DNA of 64,000 nucleotides from Janthinobacterium sp. PC23-8 (GCF_002250505.1 NZ_NJGY01000004.1:568197-632196); one strand, 5' to 3'; shown: positions 9,112-18,784, counted from the stretch's first letter. Notes: generated by a model from the sequence alone, not told the origin. Translations and numbers: made by a program.

Positions 9112-10866
9112 ATGACCTCACTTTCCGACCTGAACGCCAGCAGCACCGAACAGTTTGTAGAACAGCTGCACGGCATCTATGAACACTCGCCCTGGATCGC
9201 CCGGCGCGCCGCAGCAGCACGGCCGTTTGCCAGCCTGACGGCGCTCAAGCGCGAACTGCAGCGGGTGCTGGACGAGGCCTCGCCCGAAGAACAGCTGGGC
9301 CTGATCCGTGCCCACCCGGAGCTGGCCGGCAAGGCGGCGATTGCCGGCCAGCTGACGGCCGAGTCCACGCGCGAGCAGGCCACATCGGGCCTGCACCTGT
9401 GCAGCGCCGAACAATTCGCCTCCCTGCAGCGGCTGAACCACGACTACAAGGCCAAGTTCGGCTTCCCGTTTATCCTGGCCGTGAAAGGGCCAACCGGCGA
9501 AGGCCTGACGCGCCAGGACATCATCGCCACGTTTGCGCGGCGCCTGAAAAACCGCCGCGCCGACGAGCTGATCGAGTCGCTGCGCCAGATCAAACGCATC
9601 GCCGAGCTGCGCCTGAACGAACTGTTGGACGTGCGCCTGGCTTTTGGTCCGGCCATCATGCGCCACTGCGAAACCATGGCCGAGCACAGCGACAGCAGCG
9701 ACAACCTGACCTGCGCCTACATGACGCCGGCCCACCGGCAGACGGCCGCGCAACTGGCCGACTGGATGCGCCAGGCGGGCATGCAGGTCACCATCGACGC
9801 GGTCGGCAATGTGGTGGGACGTTATGAGTCTAGCGTGCCGGGGGCGAAAACCCTGATGACCGGTTCGCACTATGACACCGTGCGCAATGGCGGCAAATAC
9901 GATGGGCGCCTGGGCATCGTGCTGCCAATTGCCGTGGTGCGCCATCTGCATGAACAGGGCGAACGGCTGCCCTTCCACTTTGAAATCGTCGGCTTTGCCG
10001 AAGAAGAAGGGGTGCGCTTCAAGAGCACGTTTTTAGGCAGCACGGCTGTGACGGGCAATTTCGACCTGTCGCTGCTCGAGCAGCGTGACGCCGATGGCGT
10101 GAGCATGCGCGAGGCGCTGGCTGCGGCCGGCCATGACGCCAGCACGATAGTGTCCATCGCACGCGACCCGCACAATCTGCTCGGCTACGTGGAGGTGCAT
10201 ATCGAACAGGGCCCGGTGCTGTTGGAACGCGATTTGCCGCTGGGCGTGGTGACGGCGATCGCCGGCAGCTCGCGCTACCTGGTCAGATTGAGCGGCACGG
10301 CCAGCCATGCGGGCACCACGCCGATGACCATGCGCCGTGACGCGGCCAGCGCCGCCGCCGAAATCATTTTGCTGGTCGAGCAGCGCTGCGGCCAGGGCGA
10401 GGCGCTGGTCGGCACCGTCGGCCAGTTAAACGTGCCCAATGGCTCCGTCAACGTGATCGCCGGCGCCTGCCACTTGTCGCTCGATATCCGCGCCGCCAGC
10501 GACAGCGTGCGTCAAAGCGCCGTCGACGACATCCTCGCCGGCATCACCGCCATCTGCGCGCGGCGCCAGATCGACGTCGAACTCGAACTGCTGCTGTCGG
10601 CCCGCGCGGCGCCGTGTGCGCCATGGCTGATGGCGCAGCTTGAGTCAGCCGTGAGCGCCGTCGATGTTGTGCCTTGCAGCCTGCTGTCCGGCGCCGGCCA
10701 CGACGCCATGGCCATGGCCGCCATCACCGACGTGGCCATGCTGTTTACGCGCTGCGGCAATGGCGGCATCAGCCACAATCCGCTGGAAACCATGACGGCC
10801 GACGACGCCGATATTGCGGCGCAGGCGCTGCTGCATTTCTTGCGCAATTTCCAGCCGAAAAGCTAA
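9112..10866 (+). CDS. fused OHCU decarboxylase / allantoate amidohydrolase (UraD-AllC)
   Basis: A 584-aa two-domain enzyme. Residues 1 to about 170 are OHCU decarboxylase (UraD): it starts MTSLSDLNA, and catalytic His68 lies in IRAHPELAGK. UraD converts the unstable OHCU to S-allantoin. The rest is an M20-type allantoate amidohydrolase. Its metal motifs are GSHYDTVRNGGKYDGRLG, FAEEEGVRF and the later EVHIEQGPVL, and GAGHDAMAMA lies near the end. It therefore covers the steps before and after allantoinase. I prefer the ATG at 9112; an ATG at 9058 would add 18 unconserved residues. It ends 4 bp inside the convergent TPR gene. Such fusions are known in proteobacteria. The UraH and PuuE steps are encoded 52 kb away in this window. 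Confidence 0.9.
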   Translation: MTSLSDLNASSTEQFVEQLHGIYEHSPWIARRAAAARPFASLTALKRELQRVLDEASPEEQLGLIRAHPELAGKAAIAGQLTAESTREQATSGLHLCSAEQFASLQRLNHDYKAKFGFPFILAVKGPTGEGLTRQDIIATFARRLKNRRADELIESLRQIKRIAELRLNELLDVRLAFGPAIMRHCETMAEHSDSSDNLTCAYMTPAHRQTAAQLADWMRQAGMQVTIDAVGNVVGRYESSVPGAKTLMTGSHYDTVRNGGKYDGRLGIVLPIAVVRHLHEQGERLPFHFEIVGFAEEEGVRFKSTFLGSTAVTGNFDLSLLEQRDADGVSMREALAAAGHDASTIVSIARDPHNLLGYVEVHIEQGPVLLERDLPLGVVTAIAGSSRYLVRLSGTASHAGTTPMTMRRDAASAAAEIILLVEQRCGQGEALVGTVGQLNVPNGSVNVIAGACHLSLDIRAASDSVRQSAVDDILAGITAICARRQIDVELELLLSARAAPCAPWLMAQLESAVSAVDVVPCSLLSGAGHDAMAMAAITDVAMLFTRCGNGGISHNPLETMTADDADIAAQALLHFLRNFQPKS

Positions 10867-12257
10867 CCGTGTAGCTGGCGCCAGTGCGCCAGTTCCGCCG
10901 CAACGTGCGTGATCAACGGCGCCCAGCCACCGATCGAAGGCTGGCGAAACAGGCGCATGGACGGATACCACGCAGTATCGCAGCGTCCCGCCAGCCAGCG
11001 CCAGTCGGCGCGATAGTCGGGCAGCAGCAGCCAGCACTGCTTGCCCAAGGCGCCAGCCAGGTGGGCCACGGCCGTATCGACGCTGATCACCAGGTCCAGG
11101 TTGGCGATCACAGCGGCGGTATCGGAAAAATCACGCAAGGCAGCTACCGGATGGAGCATGTCCAGAAAATCCGAGCGGTCCTCCTGGCCTGCTCCTTTTT
11201 GCAGGCTGATCAGGGCCAGTCCCTGCAGCGCACCGAGCGGCGCCAGCGTATCGAGTGACGGCAGCGAACGGTCGGCATCGTTTTCGAAGGCCGGGTTACC
11301 CTTCCAGGCCAGGCCGACTTTCATGCCATTGGAAGGCAAGCGTGTCTTCCATCGCGCTGCCAGCGCAGGGTCGGCGGCCAGGTAGGGAACAGGCGCGGGA
11401 ATGGTGTGAAGGCGCGTGCCACACAGGCCAGGCAAACTAAGCAATGGAACCCAGAAATCCCAGCGCGCGCCAGGGATGGCTTCTGCGGAAGAAAACACCT
11501 GGTCGACGCCGGGCAAGCTCGTCAACAACGTTTTCAATGCGGGATGGCAGACCAGCGCCACATACGCGCCAGCCTGCTTCAACACGCTGCAATAGCGGCA
11601 GAACTGGATCATGTCACCCTGCCCTGCTTCCAGGCAGACGACAATCGCACGGCCGGACAAGGGCTCGCCGGACCAGCGCGGACAGTTAAAAAACGCGCCG
11701 AAGATATCGGGCAATGCACGTCCCTCCAGCATCTGCCAGCCTTCCTCCAGACGGCCCTGGCGCAGCAGCAGATACGCGAGGTTGAAGCGCGCCTTGCCAT
11801 GCAGCGGATCGCGCTCCAGCGCCGCGCGATAGCATTGTTCGGCCTGTGTTTCGCGCTGCAGGCAAGCAAGCAGCACGCCCAGGTTCGACCATGCGCCGGC
11901 CTCGTCCGGCTGTGCTTGCAGCGCGCGCCGGCACAAGGCTTCCGCTTCGACAAATTGTTTGGATTTAAGCAGCAGCATGGCCAGGTTCTGCATGATCTGC
12001 ACGCTGTCATGGCGCAGCGCCAGCGCCTGGCGGTAACTGTCTGCAGCTGCGGCCCACATGCCCGCCTGCTCCTGCGCATAGCCGAGATTGGCCAGTATTT
12101 CGACCTTATCGGGAGCCAATGCATGGGCGTGCAAAAAACAGCGCACGGCGGCGACAGCGTCGCCTTTGTTCAAGTGGTCATTGCCCTCGGCAAACAACAT
12201 TGCATGCTGGCCTGGGGCGGAGCGGGGGAAGTGCTGCTGCATGGCATAGTCCGACAA
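10863..12257 (-). CDS. TPR protein with C-terminal GT9/heptosyltransferase-like domain
   Basis: A 464-aa protein. Residues about 20-180 form four to five TPR units, such as VEILANLGYAQEQAGMWAAA and AGAWSNLGVLLACLQRETQA. The C-terminal half resembles glycosyltransferase family 9 / heptosyltransferase folds, with GLAWKGNPAFENDADRSLP and a nucleotide-sugar-binding-like LVISVDTAVAHLAGALG near 400. Such TPR-GT proteins are common in Burkholderiales and often uncharacterised; some act in protein or surface glycosylation. It is convergent with uraD-allC (4-bp overlap) and divergent from an S8 peptidase gene. No link to purine metabolism is evident. The exact acceptor and start (12257 or the next Met) are uncertain. 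Confidence 0.8.
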   Translation of the reverse strand: MSDYAMQQHFPRSAPGQHAMLFAEGNDHLNKGDAVAAVRCFLHAHALAPDKVEILANLGYAQEQAGMWAAAADSYRQALALRHDSVQIMQNLAMLLLKSKQFVEAEALCRRALQAQPDEAGAWSNLGVLLACLQRETQAEQCYRAALERDPLHGKARFNLAYLLLRQGRLEEGWQMLEGRALPDIFGAFFNCPRWSGEPLSGRAIVVCLEAGQGDMIQFCRYCSVLKQAGAYVALVCHPALKTLLTSLPGVDQVFSSAEAIPGARWDFWVPLLSLPGLCGTRLHTIPAPVPYLAADPALAARWKTRLPSNGMKVGLAWKGNPAFENDADRSLPSLDTLAPLGALQGLALISLQKGAGQEDRSDFLDMLHPVAALRDFSDTAAVIANLDLVISVDTAVAHLAGALGKQCWLLLPDYRADWRWLAGRCDTAWYPSMRLFRQPSIGGWAPLITHVAAELAHWRQLHG

Positions 12258-12444
12258 AAATCAGCGCCAAGCATAGCATTGTCTGCCTGTCCAGCACGGT
12301 AACCACATCGATACGACATTCGGTTTCAATCTAGATCTGGCGCAAAGACCTGCAGAAGACCGCGCCCATACTTTACGTCCCTATCACCGACATTCCTGTT
12401 GTTGCACGTAGAACATATCACCAGGAATTCAACAGGAGACAAAC

Positions 12445-14211
12445 ATGAACCATGAAAAAATAGCCCCCGGTTTGATGGTGGCGATGGAAAATTTTCAGTC
12501 ACAAGGAGAAACCGGACTGATGCCGCAAATGCAGACCATGGGTCTGGTGCCTTCGGTCGGCACCAGCAAACCCATGCGCACGGTCGTGTTTCTCGACTGC
12601 GACCCGAACGCCAGCCTCGATCACCTGGCGCAGCACGACATCCGCATCAACCAGTCCGAAGGTCGTTTTCGTACCGCGATCCTGCCATTCGCCAGCCTCG
12701 ACGCGTTATCGCAGGACGCAGCCATCAAGCGCATACTGCCGAGCCGCTACCTGCAACCCAAATTGGATGTCGCAGGGGAAATGACACATGTAACGCAATG
12801 GCGCGGCGAGGCACAGACAGGAGGGAAGAATGTCATTGTCGGCATTATCGACACCGGCATCGACGCCAGCCATGAGGCATTCAAGGGACGCATCCTGCGT
12901 ATCTGGGACCAGCAGTTGCGCGGCGATGGCGTCAAGGAAGGCGGGTACGGCGCCGAGCTGACGCCCGGCCTGTTCAGCATCTCGCGCGACGATCATGGCC
13001 ATGGTACCCATGTCGCCGGCATCGCCGGCGGAGCCGATGCGATGTTTTGCGGCGTTGCGCCCGAGGCGGAATTCATTATCGTCAAAACGAGTTTCATGAA
13101 CGCCCATATTGCCGATGCCGTGCGCTATATCTTCCGCATCGCCAGCGAGCTCAATCGTCCAGCCGTCATCAACCTGAGCCTGGGCGGACATTTCGACGCC
13201 CATGATGGCAGCGATCCGCTGTCACGCATCATCGATGAGCAATCCGGTCCGGGCCGACTCGTTTGCTGTGCCGCCGGCAATGAAGGCACCGACGATATCC
13301 ATGCCACGGCCGTTGTCGCGGCACTGGCGACACAGGAAATACGCTTTCGCGTCCCCGCGACGATTCGCAATATCACGCTGAACGGCTGGTACGATGGCGA
13401 CGCCGGCATCGAGATCGCACTGGTCTCCCCGCTGGGCGTCAGTACGCCATTCCAGGCAGTCATCCGCCAGGGCAATAACGCAAAATCGTACCAGTTGCCC
13501 GACGCGGCCGTCACCGTCGCCTCCCCGCCGCCAAATCTTGCCAATGGCGATCATCAGTTCGTGGTCGACCTGCAGGGCCAGCGGCAAGCCGATGTGAACA
13601 GCGGCGTATGGAAACTGCTGCTGCGTAACGTGGCGAAAAAGCCAGCCACGATCCACGCCTGGATAATGGACGACAGCCAGGCTGCGAGCGTCATTTTCAC
13701 GGGCGCGGCAGTCAGCGACTCCATGAAGATCGGCTCACCCGGCGCCGCTGCCTCGGCCATCACTGTCGCTGCCTATACCTCACGCGCGCAATGGAATGAC
13801 ATCGACATGCAGCATCAGGACGTCGGTTTCGCGCCAGATACCATTTCCGAATTCAGCAGCGAGGGGCCATTGCGCAACATGCAGGCAAAACCCGATGTCA
13901 CCGCCCCCGGCGCCATGATCGTGTCTTGCCTGTCGAAGGACAGTCCGGCCAGGCGACGCGATATCTTCCGCGAACATTTCCGTGTCATGGCGGGGACCAG
14001 CATGGCCACACCGTTCATCACAGGCCTGATGGCATTGCTGCTGCAACAGGATGCCGAACTCGATCCCGCGCATGCCAAGGATATCTTGCGCAAGATCAGC
14101 AGTATTCCAGGCCAGTCCGGCACCACGTTTGACAACAAATGGGGCGGCGGACTGATCGACGCGGCTAAACTACCCTTTGTACTGGGTAGTAAACAGGAGA
14201 ACGCCGGCTGA
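12445..14211 (+). CDS. S8 (subtilisin-like) serine peptidase, apparently non-secreted
   Basis: A 588-aa subtilase with catalytic Asp136 in GIIDTGID, His186 in GHGTHVAG, Asn279 in AAGNEG and Ser519 in AGTSMATP. Residues about 43-108 look like a compact I9-like prodomain (TVVFLDCDPNASLDH onward). About 240 residues separate Asn279 and Ser519, far more than in subtilisin, and include a beta-rich insertion around 300-420. No Sec signal peptide is visible at the N-terminus. A strong ribosome site (CAGGAG) precedes ATG 12445. The gene after it encodes a stand-alone protein resembling this prodomain. The substrate is unknown. Confidence 0.9.
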   Translation: MNHEKIAPGLMVAMENFQSQGETGLMPQMQTMGLVPSVGTSKPMRTVVFLDCDPNASLDHLAQHDIRINQSEGRFRTAILPFASLDALSQDAAIKRILPSRYLQPKLDVAGEMTHVTQWRGEAQTGGKNVIVGIIDTGIDASHEAFKGRILRIWDQQLRGDGVKEGGYGAELTPGLFSISRDDHGHGTHVAGIAGGADAMFCGVAPEAEFIIVKTSFMNAHIADAVRYIFRIASELNRPAVINLSLGGHFDAHDGSDPLSRIIDEQSGPGRLVCCAAGNEGTDDIHATAVVAALATQEIRFRVPATIRNITLNGWYDGDAGIEIALVSPLGVSTPFQAVIRQGNNAKSYQLPDAAVTVASPPPNLANGDHQFVVDLQGQRQADVNSGVWKLLLRNVAKKPATIHAWIMDDSQAASVIFTGAAVSDSMKIGSPGAAASAITVAAYTSRAQWNDIDMQHQDVGFAPDTISEFSSEGPLRNMQAKPDVTAPGAMIVSCLSKDSPARRRDIFREHFRVMAGTSMATPFITGLMALLLQQDAELDPAHAKDILRKISSIPGQSGTTFDNKWGGGLIDAAKLPFVLGSKQENAG

Positions 14212-14276
14212 CGCTGATTTCATCCTGCTGCTTGGCAATCTGCCTTATGGTTCGGAATCCATTTTCGGGAGCTCGC

Positions 14277-14558
14277 GTGAATGATCATAAACTCGACAGC
14301 GCCCTCGCGGCAGCCCTGCTTGTGCCCGATGAAGCGGGCGGGCTGCCGCTGACGGTGTTTCTCGATGTTGCCATTCCCCTGGACGATCAGCAGAAGCAGA
14401 TGCTGGAACGATGGGGCATCAATACCGCAGACGGCGCCGCAACGCTGACCGCCCGTGTACCGCGCGCCGCGATCACCGAACTGGCAGCGCAGGCCTGGGT
14501 CCTGGGCCTGTCGCTATCGGCGGTATCGCGGCCCTTGCGCATGCCGCGCATGCCCTGA
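14277..14558 (+). CDS. small protein resembling the subtilase prodomain (putative inhibitor/chaperone)
   Basis: A 93-aa protein starting with GTG at 14277; GGGAG lies 6 nt upstream. The core LTVFLDVAIPLDD, then WGINTADG, TARVPRAAITEL and SAVSRPLRM, lines up by eye with residues 46-106 of the preceding peptidase (TVVFLDC, HDIRINQSEG, TAILPFASLDAL, SRYLQPKL). Both look like I9/propeptide-type alpha-beta folds. Stand-alone I9-like proteins are known subtilase inhibitors in fungi and some bacteria. The gene follows the peptidase by 65 bp on the same strand, so an inhibitor or folding partner for it is the simplest reading. This is inference from weak similarity. Confidence 0.65.
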   Translation: MNDHKLDSALAAALLVPDEAGGLPLTVFLDVAIPLDDQQKQMLERWGINTADGAATLTARVPRAAITELAAQAWVLGLSLSAVSRPLRMPRMP

Positions 14559-14572
14559 TAACGCCTTGGTCC

Positions 14573-15811
14573 TCAGGAAACCACGCGGGCCCGCTCCAGC
14601 ATCGCCAGCAGCAGCACATTGCAACCCGCTTCCAGGTGTTCGGGCTTGGCGTCCTCGATTTCATTGTGGCTGATGCCGTCCTTGCAGGGCACGAAGATCA
14701 TGCCGGCCGGCGCCAGGCGCGCCGCATAGATGGCGTCGTGGCCAGCGCCCGAGACCACGTCCATCACGGAATAACCGAGCTTTTCGGTGGCGTTGCGCAC
14801 CGCGCCCACGCAGTCGGGGTGGAACGGCGTCGGCGCAAAATACGACACCTGCTCGATGGTGATGTCCAGGCCGGTGGTGGCCTGGGTGCGGCCGATAAAG
14901 GCGCGGATATCGGCGTCCATGGTACCCAGCAGCTCGTCATTCACATTGCGCAGGTCGATGCTGAATTTGACTTCACCGGGGATCACGTTGCGGCTGTTCG
15001 GGAATACCTGCACCATGCCGACCGTGCCACGCCCATACGGTGGGTAGCGGTGGGCAATCGCCACGACTTCCTGCATGATGCCGGTGGCGACCTGCAGCGC
15101 ATCCTTGCGCAGGCCCATCGGCGTGGGGCCCGCGTGCGCCTCCATGCCGTTGACGGTGCAGTCGTACCAGCGCAGGCCCATCACGGCCGGCACCACGCCG
15201 ATCACCTTGTCGGCGTCTTCCAGCACCGGACCCTGCTCGATATGGGTTTCAAAGTAGGCGCCGATGGGATGATCACCCGGCACTTGCGGGCCCTTGTAGC
15301 CGATACGTTCCAGCTCTTCGCCGACCGTCTTGCCTTCGGTGTCTTTCGCCGCATACGCGGTCGCTAGCGAAAACGCGCCGCAGAACACGCCCGAACCCAT
15401 CATCACGGGCACGAAGCGCGAACCTTCTTCGTTGGTCCAGAAGGCCACCTCGATCGGCGCCTGGGTCTTGATCTTCAGGTCGTTCAGGGTGCGCACCACT
15501 TCCAGGCCCGCCAGCACGCCATAGTTGCCATCGAACTTGCCGCCGGTGGGCTGGGTGTCGATATGGCTGCCCGTCATCACCGGCGGCAATGAATTGTCCA
15601 CCCCGTCGCGGCGCATGAAGACATTGCCGATCTGGTCGATGGTGATACTCATGCCGGCCTCGCGGCCCCAGCGCACCACCAGGTCGCGGCCCTCTTTGTC
15701 GAGGTCGGTCAGCGCCAGGCGCTTGACGCCGCCTTTTGCTGTCGCGCCGATCTGCGCCAGTTCCATCAGGGCCGCCCACAGTCGTTCGCCGTTGATACGT
15801 GGTTCAGTCAT
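14573..15811 (-). CDS. pydC: beta-ureidopropionase / N-carbamoyl-beta-alanine amidohydrolase
   Basis: A 412-aa M20-type Zn hydrolase of the hydantoinase/carbamoylase family. Metal-site motifs are GSHIDTQPTGGKFDGNYG, the TNEEGSRF Glu pair, ETHIEQGPVLE and GAGHDAIYAARLAP. It cleaves N-carbamoyl-beta-alanine (or the beta-aminoisobutyrate homologue) to the beta-amino acid, CO2 and ammonia, the third step of reductive pyrimidine breakdown. I start at ATG 15811 (MTEPRINGERLW), with AAGGAG 6 nt upstream. The same frame runs open back to 16171, but that part is antisense-like to dihydropyrimidinase codons. It is the last gene of the operon, 14 bp after dihydropyrimidinase. Confidence 0.92.
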   Translation of the reverse strand: MTEPRINGERLWAALMELAQIGATAKGGVKRLALTDLDKEGRDLVVRWGREAGMSITIDQIGNVFMRRDGVDNSLPPVMTGSHIDTQPTGGKFDGNYGVLAGLEVVRTLNDLKIKTQAPIEVAFWTNEEGSRFVPVMMGSGVFCGAFSLATAYAAKDTEGKTVGEELERIGYKGPQVPGDHPIGAYFETHIEQGPVLEDADKVIGVVPAVMGLRWYDCTVNGMEAHAGPTPMGLRKDALQVATGIMQEVVAIAHRYPPYGRGTVGMVQVFPNSRNVIPGEVKFSIDLRNVNDELLGTMDADIRAFIGRTQATTGLDITIEQVSYFAPTPFHPDCVGAVRNATEKLGYSVMDVVSGAGHDAIYAARLAPAGMIFVPCKDGISHNEIEDAKPEHLEAGCNVLLLAMLERARVVS

Positions 15812-15825
15812 CAATAACTCCTTTG

Positions 15826-17217
15826 TTATACGGTGGCGGCGGAAAAAGCCGGGCGTTCGATATAGCGCCCCGCTCCTTCCACCGCCATCAGTTCGCCCTG
15901 GTGGAACACCACCTTGCCGGCGGCAATCGTGGTGACGGGAATGCCGCGCACGGTGCGCCCTTCGAAAACATTGAAGCCGCCTCGCGCAAACTGGGTGGCG
16001 GCGGAAATCGTGCGCGTGGCCTGCGGGTCCCACAGCACGATATCGGCGTCGCTGCCGACGGCGACTATGCCCTTGCGCGGATAGATATTGAAGATCTGCG
16101 CCGCATTGGTCGAACTGACCTTGACGAATTCGGATGGCGTCAAGGTGCCGGAATTGACACCGGCGTCCCACACCACCGCCATGCGTTCCTCGACGCCGCC
16201 GCAGCCGTTCGGGATGCGCGTGAAGTCAATCTTGCCGGCCGCTTTCTGCCCGGCGCAGAAGGTGCAATGGTCGGTGGCGGTGGTGTGCAGGTTGCCGCTT
16301 TGCAGGCCGTGCCACAGCGCCGCCTGGTGGTGCTTGCCGCGAAACGGCGGGCTCATGACGTGGCCGGCCACGTAGTCGAAATCGTCGCCCTGATACACGC
16401 TGTCGTCGATCACCAGGTGGCCGGCCAGCGCCTCGCCATACACGCGCTGGCCATTGGCGCGCGCGCGCGTGATCGCGTCGAGCGACTCGGCGCACGAGAC
16501 ATGCACGATATACACGGGGGTGTTCAAGACATTGGCGATGGCGATGGCGCGGTTGGCCGCTTCCGCTTCCACCGCCGGCGGGCGCGACAGCGGGTGCGCC
16601 TGTGGCCCCGTGATGCCTTTTTTCAGCAGGTCCTGCTGCAGCTGGTAGACCAGTTCGCCGTTTTCCGCATGCACGGTGGGTAGGGCGCCCAACTCCAGCG
16701 AGCGGGTAAAACTCTTGATCAGGGTTTCATCGTCGGCCATGATGGCGTTCTTGTAGGCCATGAAATGCTTGAAGCTGTTCACCCCATGCTCGCGCACCAG
16801 CACACCCATCTCTTCATGCACCTGCTCGCTCCACCAGGTGATCGCCACGTGAAAGGTATAGTCGCCGGCCGCCTTGGCCGACCACGCGCGCCACTGGTGA
16901 TAGGCCTCGATCAGCGACTGCTTCGGCGCGGGAATGACGAAATCCATGATGGTGGTGGTGCCACCGGCCAGACCCGCCGCCGTACCGGTGAAAAAGTCGT
17001 CGGAGGTGACCGTGCCCATGAAGGGCAGATTCATGTGGGTGTGCGTGTCTATCCCGCCCGGCATCACATACAGGCCGGCCGCATCGATGACGGTGGCGCC
17101 CGCAGGGACGGCAAGATGGTCGCCAACGGCGGCGATCAGATCGCCTTCGATCAGCACATCGGCGCGAAAGGCCCGGTCGGCGTTGACGACGGTGCCGCCG
17201 CGTATCAGTGTAGTCAT
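15826..17217 (-). CDS. hydA: dihydropyrimidinase
   Basis: A 463-aa cyclic amidohydrolase opening dihydrouracil and dihydrothymine to N-carbamoyl-beta-amino acids. Visible binuclear-metal ligands are His59 and His61 in GIDTHTHMN, the carboxylated Lys150 in NSFKHFMAYK, and His residues in VHAENGE and VHVSCAES. The substrate loop TATDHCTF is typical. The ATG at 17217 is preceded by GGAGGAG, so the upstream ATG at 17232, which forms part of that ribosome site, is not used. It lies between the NCS1 permease gene and beta-ureidopropionase in the reductive pyrimidine operon. Confidence 0.94.
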   Translation of the reverse strand: MTTLIRGGTVVNADRAFRADVLIEGDLIAAVGDHLAVPAGATVIDAAGLYVMPGGIDTHTHMNLPFMGTVTSDDFFTGTAAGLAGGTTTIMDFVIPAPKQSLIEAYHQWRAWSAKAAGDYTFHVAITWWSEQVHEEMGVLVREHGVNSFKHFMAYKNAIMADDETLIKSFTRSLELGALPTVHAENGELVYQLQQDLLKKGITGPQAHPLSRPPAVEAEAANRAIAIANVLNTPVYIVHVSCAESLDAITRARANGQRVYGEALAGHLVIDDSVYQGDDFDYVAGHVMSPPFRGKHHQAALWHGLQSGNLHTTATDHCTFCAGQKAAGKIDFTRIPNGCGGVEERMAVVWDAGVNSGTLTPSEFVKVSSTNAAQIFNIYPRKGIVAVGSDADIVLWDPQATRTISAATQFARGGFNVFEGRTVRGIPVTTIAAGKVVFHQGELMAVEGAGRYIERPAFSAATV

Positions 17218-17243
17218 GCTTGTCTCCTCCATGGTGAAACTGA

Positions 17244-18728
17244 TCAGGCCAGCGGCGCCTGCTGCACGCGCACCGGCGACTTGCCCTTCATCATGACGCC
17301 GTAGACCACGGCGGCAATCGCCACGCCGACAAACCAGGCGTAGGTGTAAATGGTTTTGAACGTCTCGCCCACGCCCGGAAACGCGGCGGGGAAAGCAGCG
17401 TTCAGGAAGCCCGGAATGTTGGGCAGCACGGCGATCACAAAAGCCACCAGCGCGGCCATGTTCCAGCCATTGCCGTACGAGTAGACACCATCGTCGCGGT
17501 ACAGCTGCTTGACGTCGAGTTCGGTTTTACGGACAAAGTAATAGTCGACGATCAGGATGCCGGCGATGGGACCGAGCAGCGCCGAATAGCCGATCAGCCA
17601 GGTGAAGATATAGCCTTGCGTCGATTCGAGCACCTTCCACGGCATCATGACGATGGCGATAAAGGCCGTGATATAGCCGCCCATCTTGTACGAGATCTGC
17701 TTCGGCGCCAGCGACGAAAAGTCATACGCAGGGCCGACCAGGTTGGCGGCAAGGTTGACGCTGACGGTATCGATCAGCAGGATGATCAGCGCGATCAGCA
17801 CGGCGGCGCCCGTCATGCGGCTGGCCAGGTCGACCGGGTCCCATATGGCCTTGCCGTACATGACGACAGAACCGGCAGTGACGATCACGGCCAGCATGGC
17901 GAGCAAGCCCATCGGCACCGGCAAGCCGACCGACTGGCCGATGATCTGGTCGCGCTGGGTCTTGGCAAAGCGCGTGAAGTCGGGAATGTTCAGCGCCAGC
18001 GTGGCCCAGAAGCCCACCATGGCCGTCAAGGACGGCCAGAACACGATCCAGAACTGGCCGGCCTTCTTGCCGCCTTCGACGAATTGCGAGGGCTGGTCGA
18101 GCAGGCTGCCCACGCCGCCGGCCTTGCTGTGCACCCAGTACAGCAGCACGAAGCAGATCAGGATTTTCAAGGGGGCGGTATAGGTTTCCAGTTTGCGGAT
18201 CGCCTCCATGCCATGCAGGATGTAATAGAACTGGATGGCCCAGAACGCCAGGAAGCACAGCAGCTGGCTGCCGTTGATGCCCAGGCCGGCGATCTTCTCG
18301 CCGCCCAGCTCATGGCCGGCCAGCACGCCCATCAGCGTATAGATCATCTGGCCGCCGAACCAGGTCTGGATGCCGTACCAGCCACAGGCGACAATCGCGC
18401 GCATCAGGGCCGGCAGGCGCGCGCCGCTGGTGCCGAACGAGGAACGCGCCAGCACCGCATACGGAATGCCGTATTTGGTGCCTGCATGGCCGATCAGCAG
18501 CATCGGCAGCAGCACGATGGCGTTGGCCAGGAACACCGTCAGCACGGCCTGGTAGCCGGACATGCCGCTGTCGATCAGGCTGGCCGACAGGGTGTAGGCG
18601 GGAATGCACATCACCATGCCGACCCACAGGGCGGCGAAGTGATACCAGCGCCAGGTACGCTGGGCCGCCGTGGTGGGCGCCAGGTCTTCATTCCATAGCT
18701 GCGTGTTGCCTGAATAGTCGTGGTTCAC
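17244..18728 (-). CDS. NCS1 family nucleobase:cation symporter
   Basis: A 494-aa membrane transporter with about 12 hydrophobic segments. It starts VNHDYSGNTQLWNEDLAPT with GTG at 18728 and GGAG 7 nt upstream. The N-terminal signature NEDLAPT...RTWRWYHFAALWVGM and the SFGTSGARLPALMRAIVACGWYGIQTWFGG region mark the NCS1 uracil/hydantoin/allantoin group (PucI, PyrP, Mhp1). Given its place inside the dihydropyrimidine operon, uptake of uracil, thymine or a dihydro form is likely. A hairpin at 18785-18803 sits between preA and this gene. Confidence 0.9.
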   Translation of the reverse strand: MNHDYSGNTQLWNEDLAPTTAAQRTWRWYHFAALWVGMVMCIPAYTLSASLIDSGMSGYQAVLTVFLANAIVLLPMLLIGHAGTKYGIPYAVLARSSFGTSGARLPALMRAIVACGWYGIQTWFGGQMIYTLMGVLAGHELGGEKIAGLGINGSQLLCFLAFWAIQFYYILHGMEAIRKLETYTAPLKILICFVLLYWVHSKAGGVGSLLDQPSQFVEGGKKAGQFWIVFWPSLTAMVGFWATLALNIPDFTRFAKTQRDQIIGQSVGLPVPMGLLAMLAVIVTAGSVVMYGKAIWDPVDLASRMTGAAVLIALIILLIDTVSVNLAANLVGPAYDFSSLAPKQISYKMGGYITAFIAIVMMPWKVLESTQGYIFTWLIGYSALLGPIAGILIVDYYFVRKTELDVKQLYRDDGVYSYGNGWNMAALVAFVIAVLPNIPGFLNAAFPAAFPGVGETFKTIYTYAWFVGVAIAAVVYGVMMKGKSPVRVQQAPLA

Positions 18729-18784
18729 GGGTAGACTCCATCGGTAGCGGATACGGGATACGGGAAAAGGATTTGCGACAAAGA

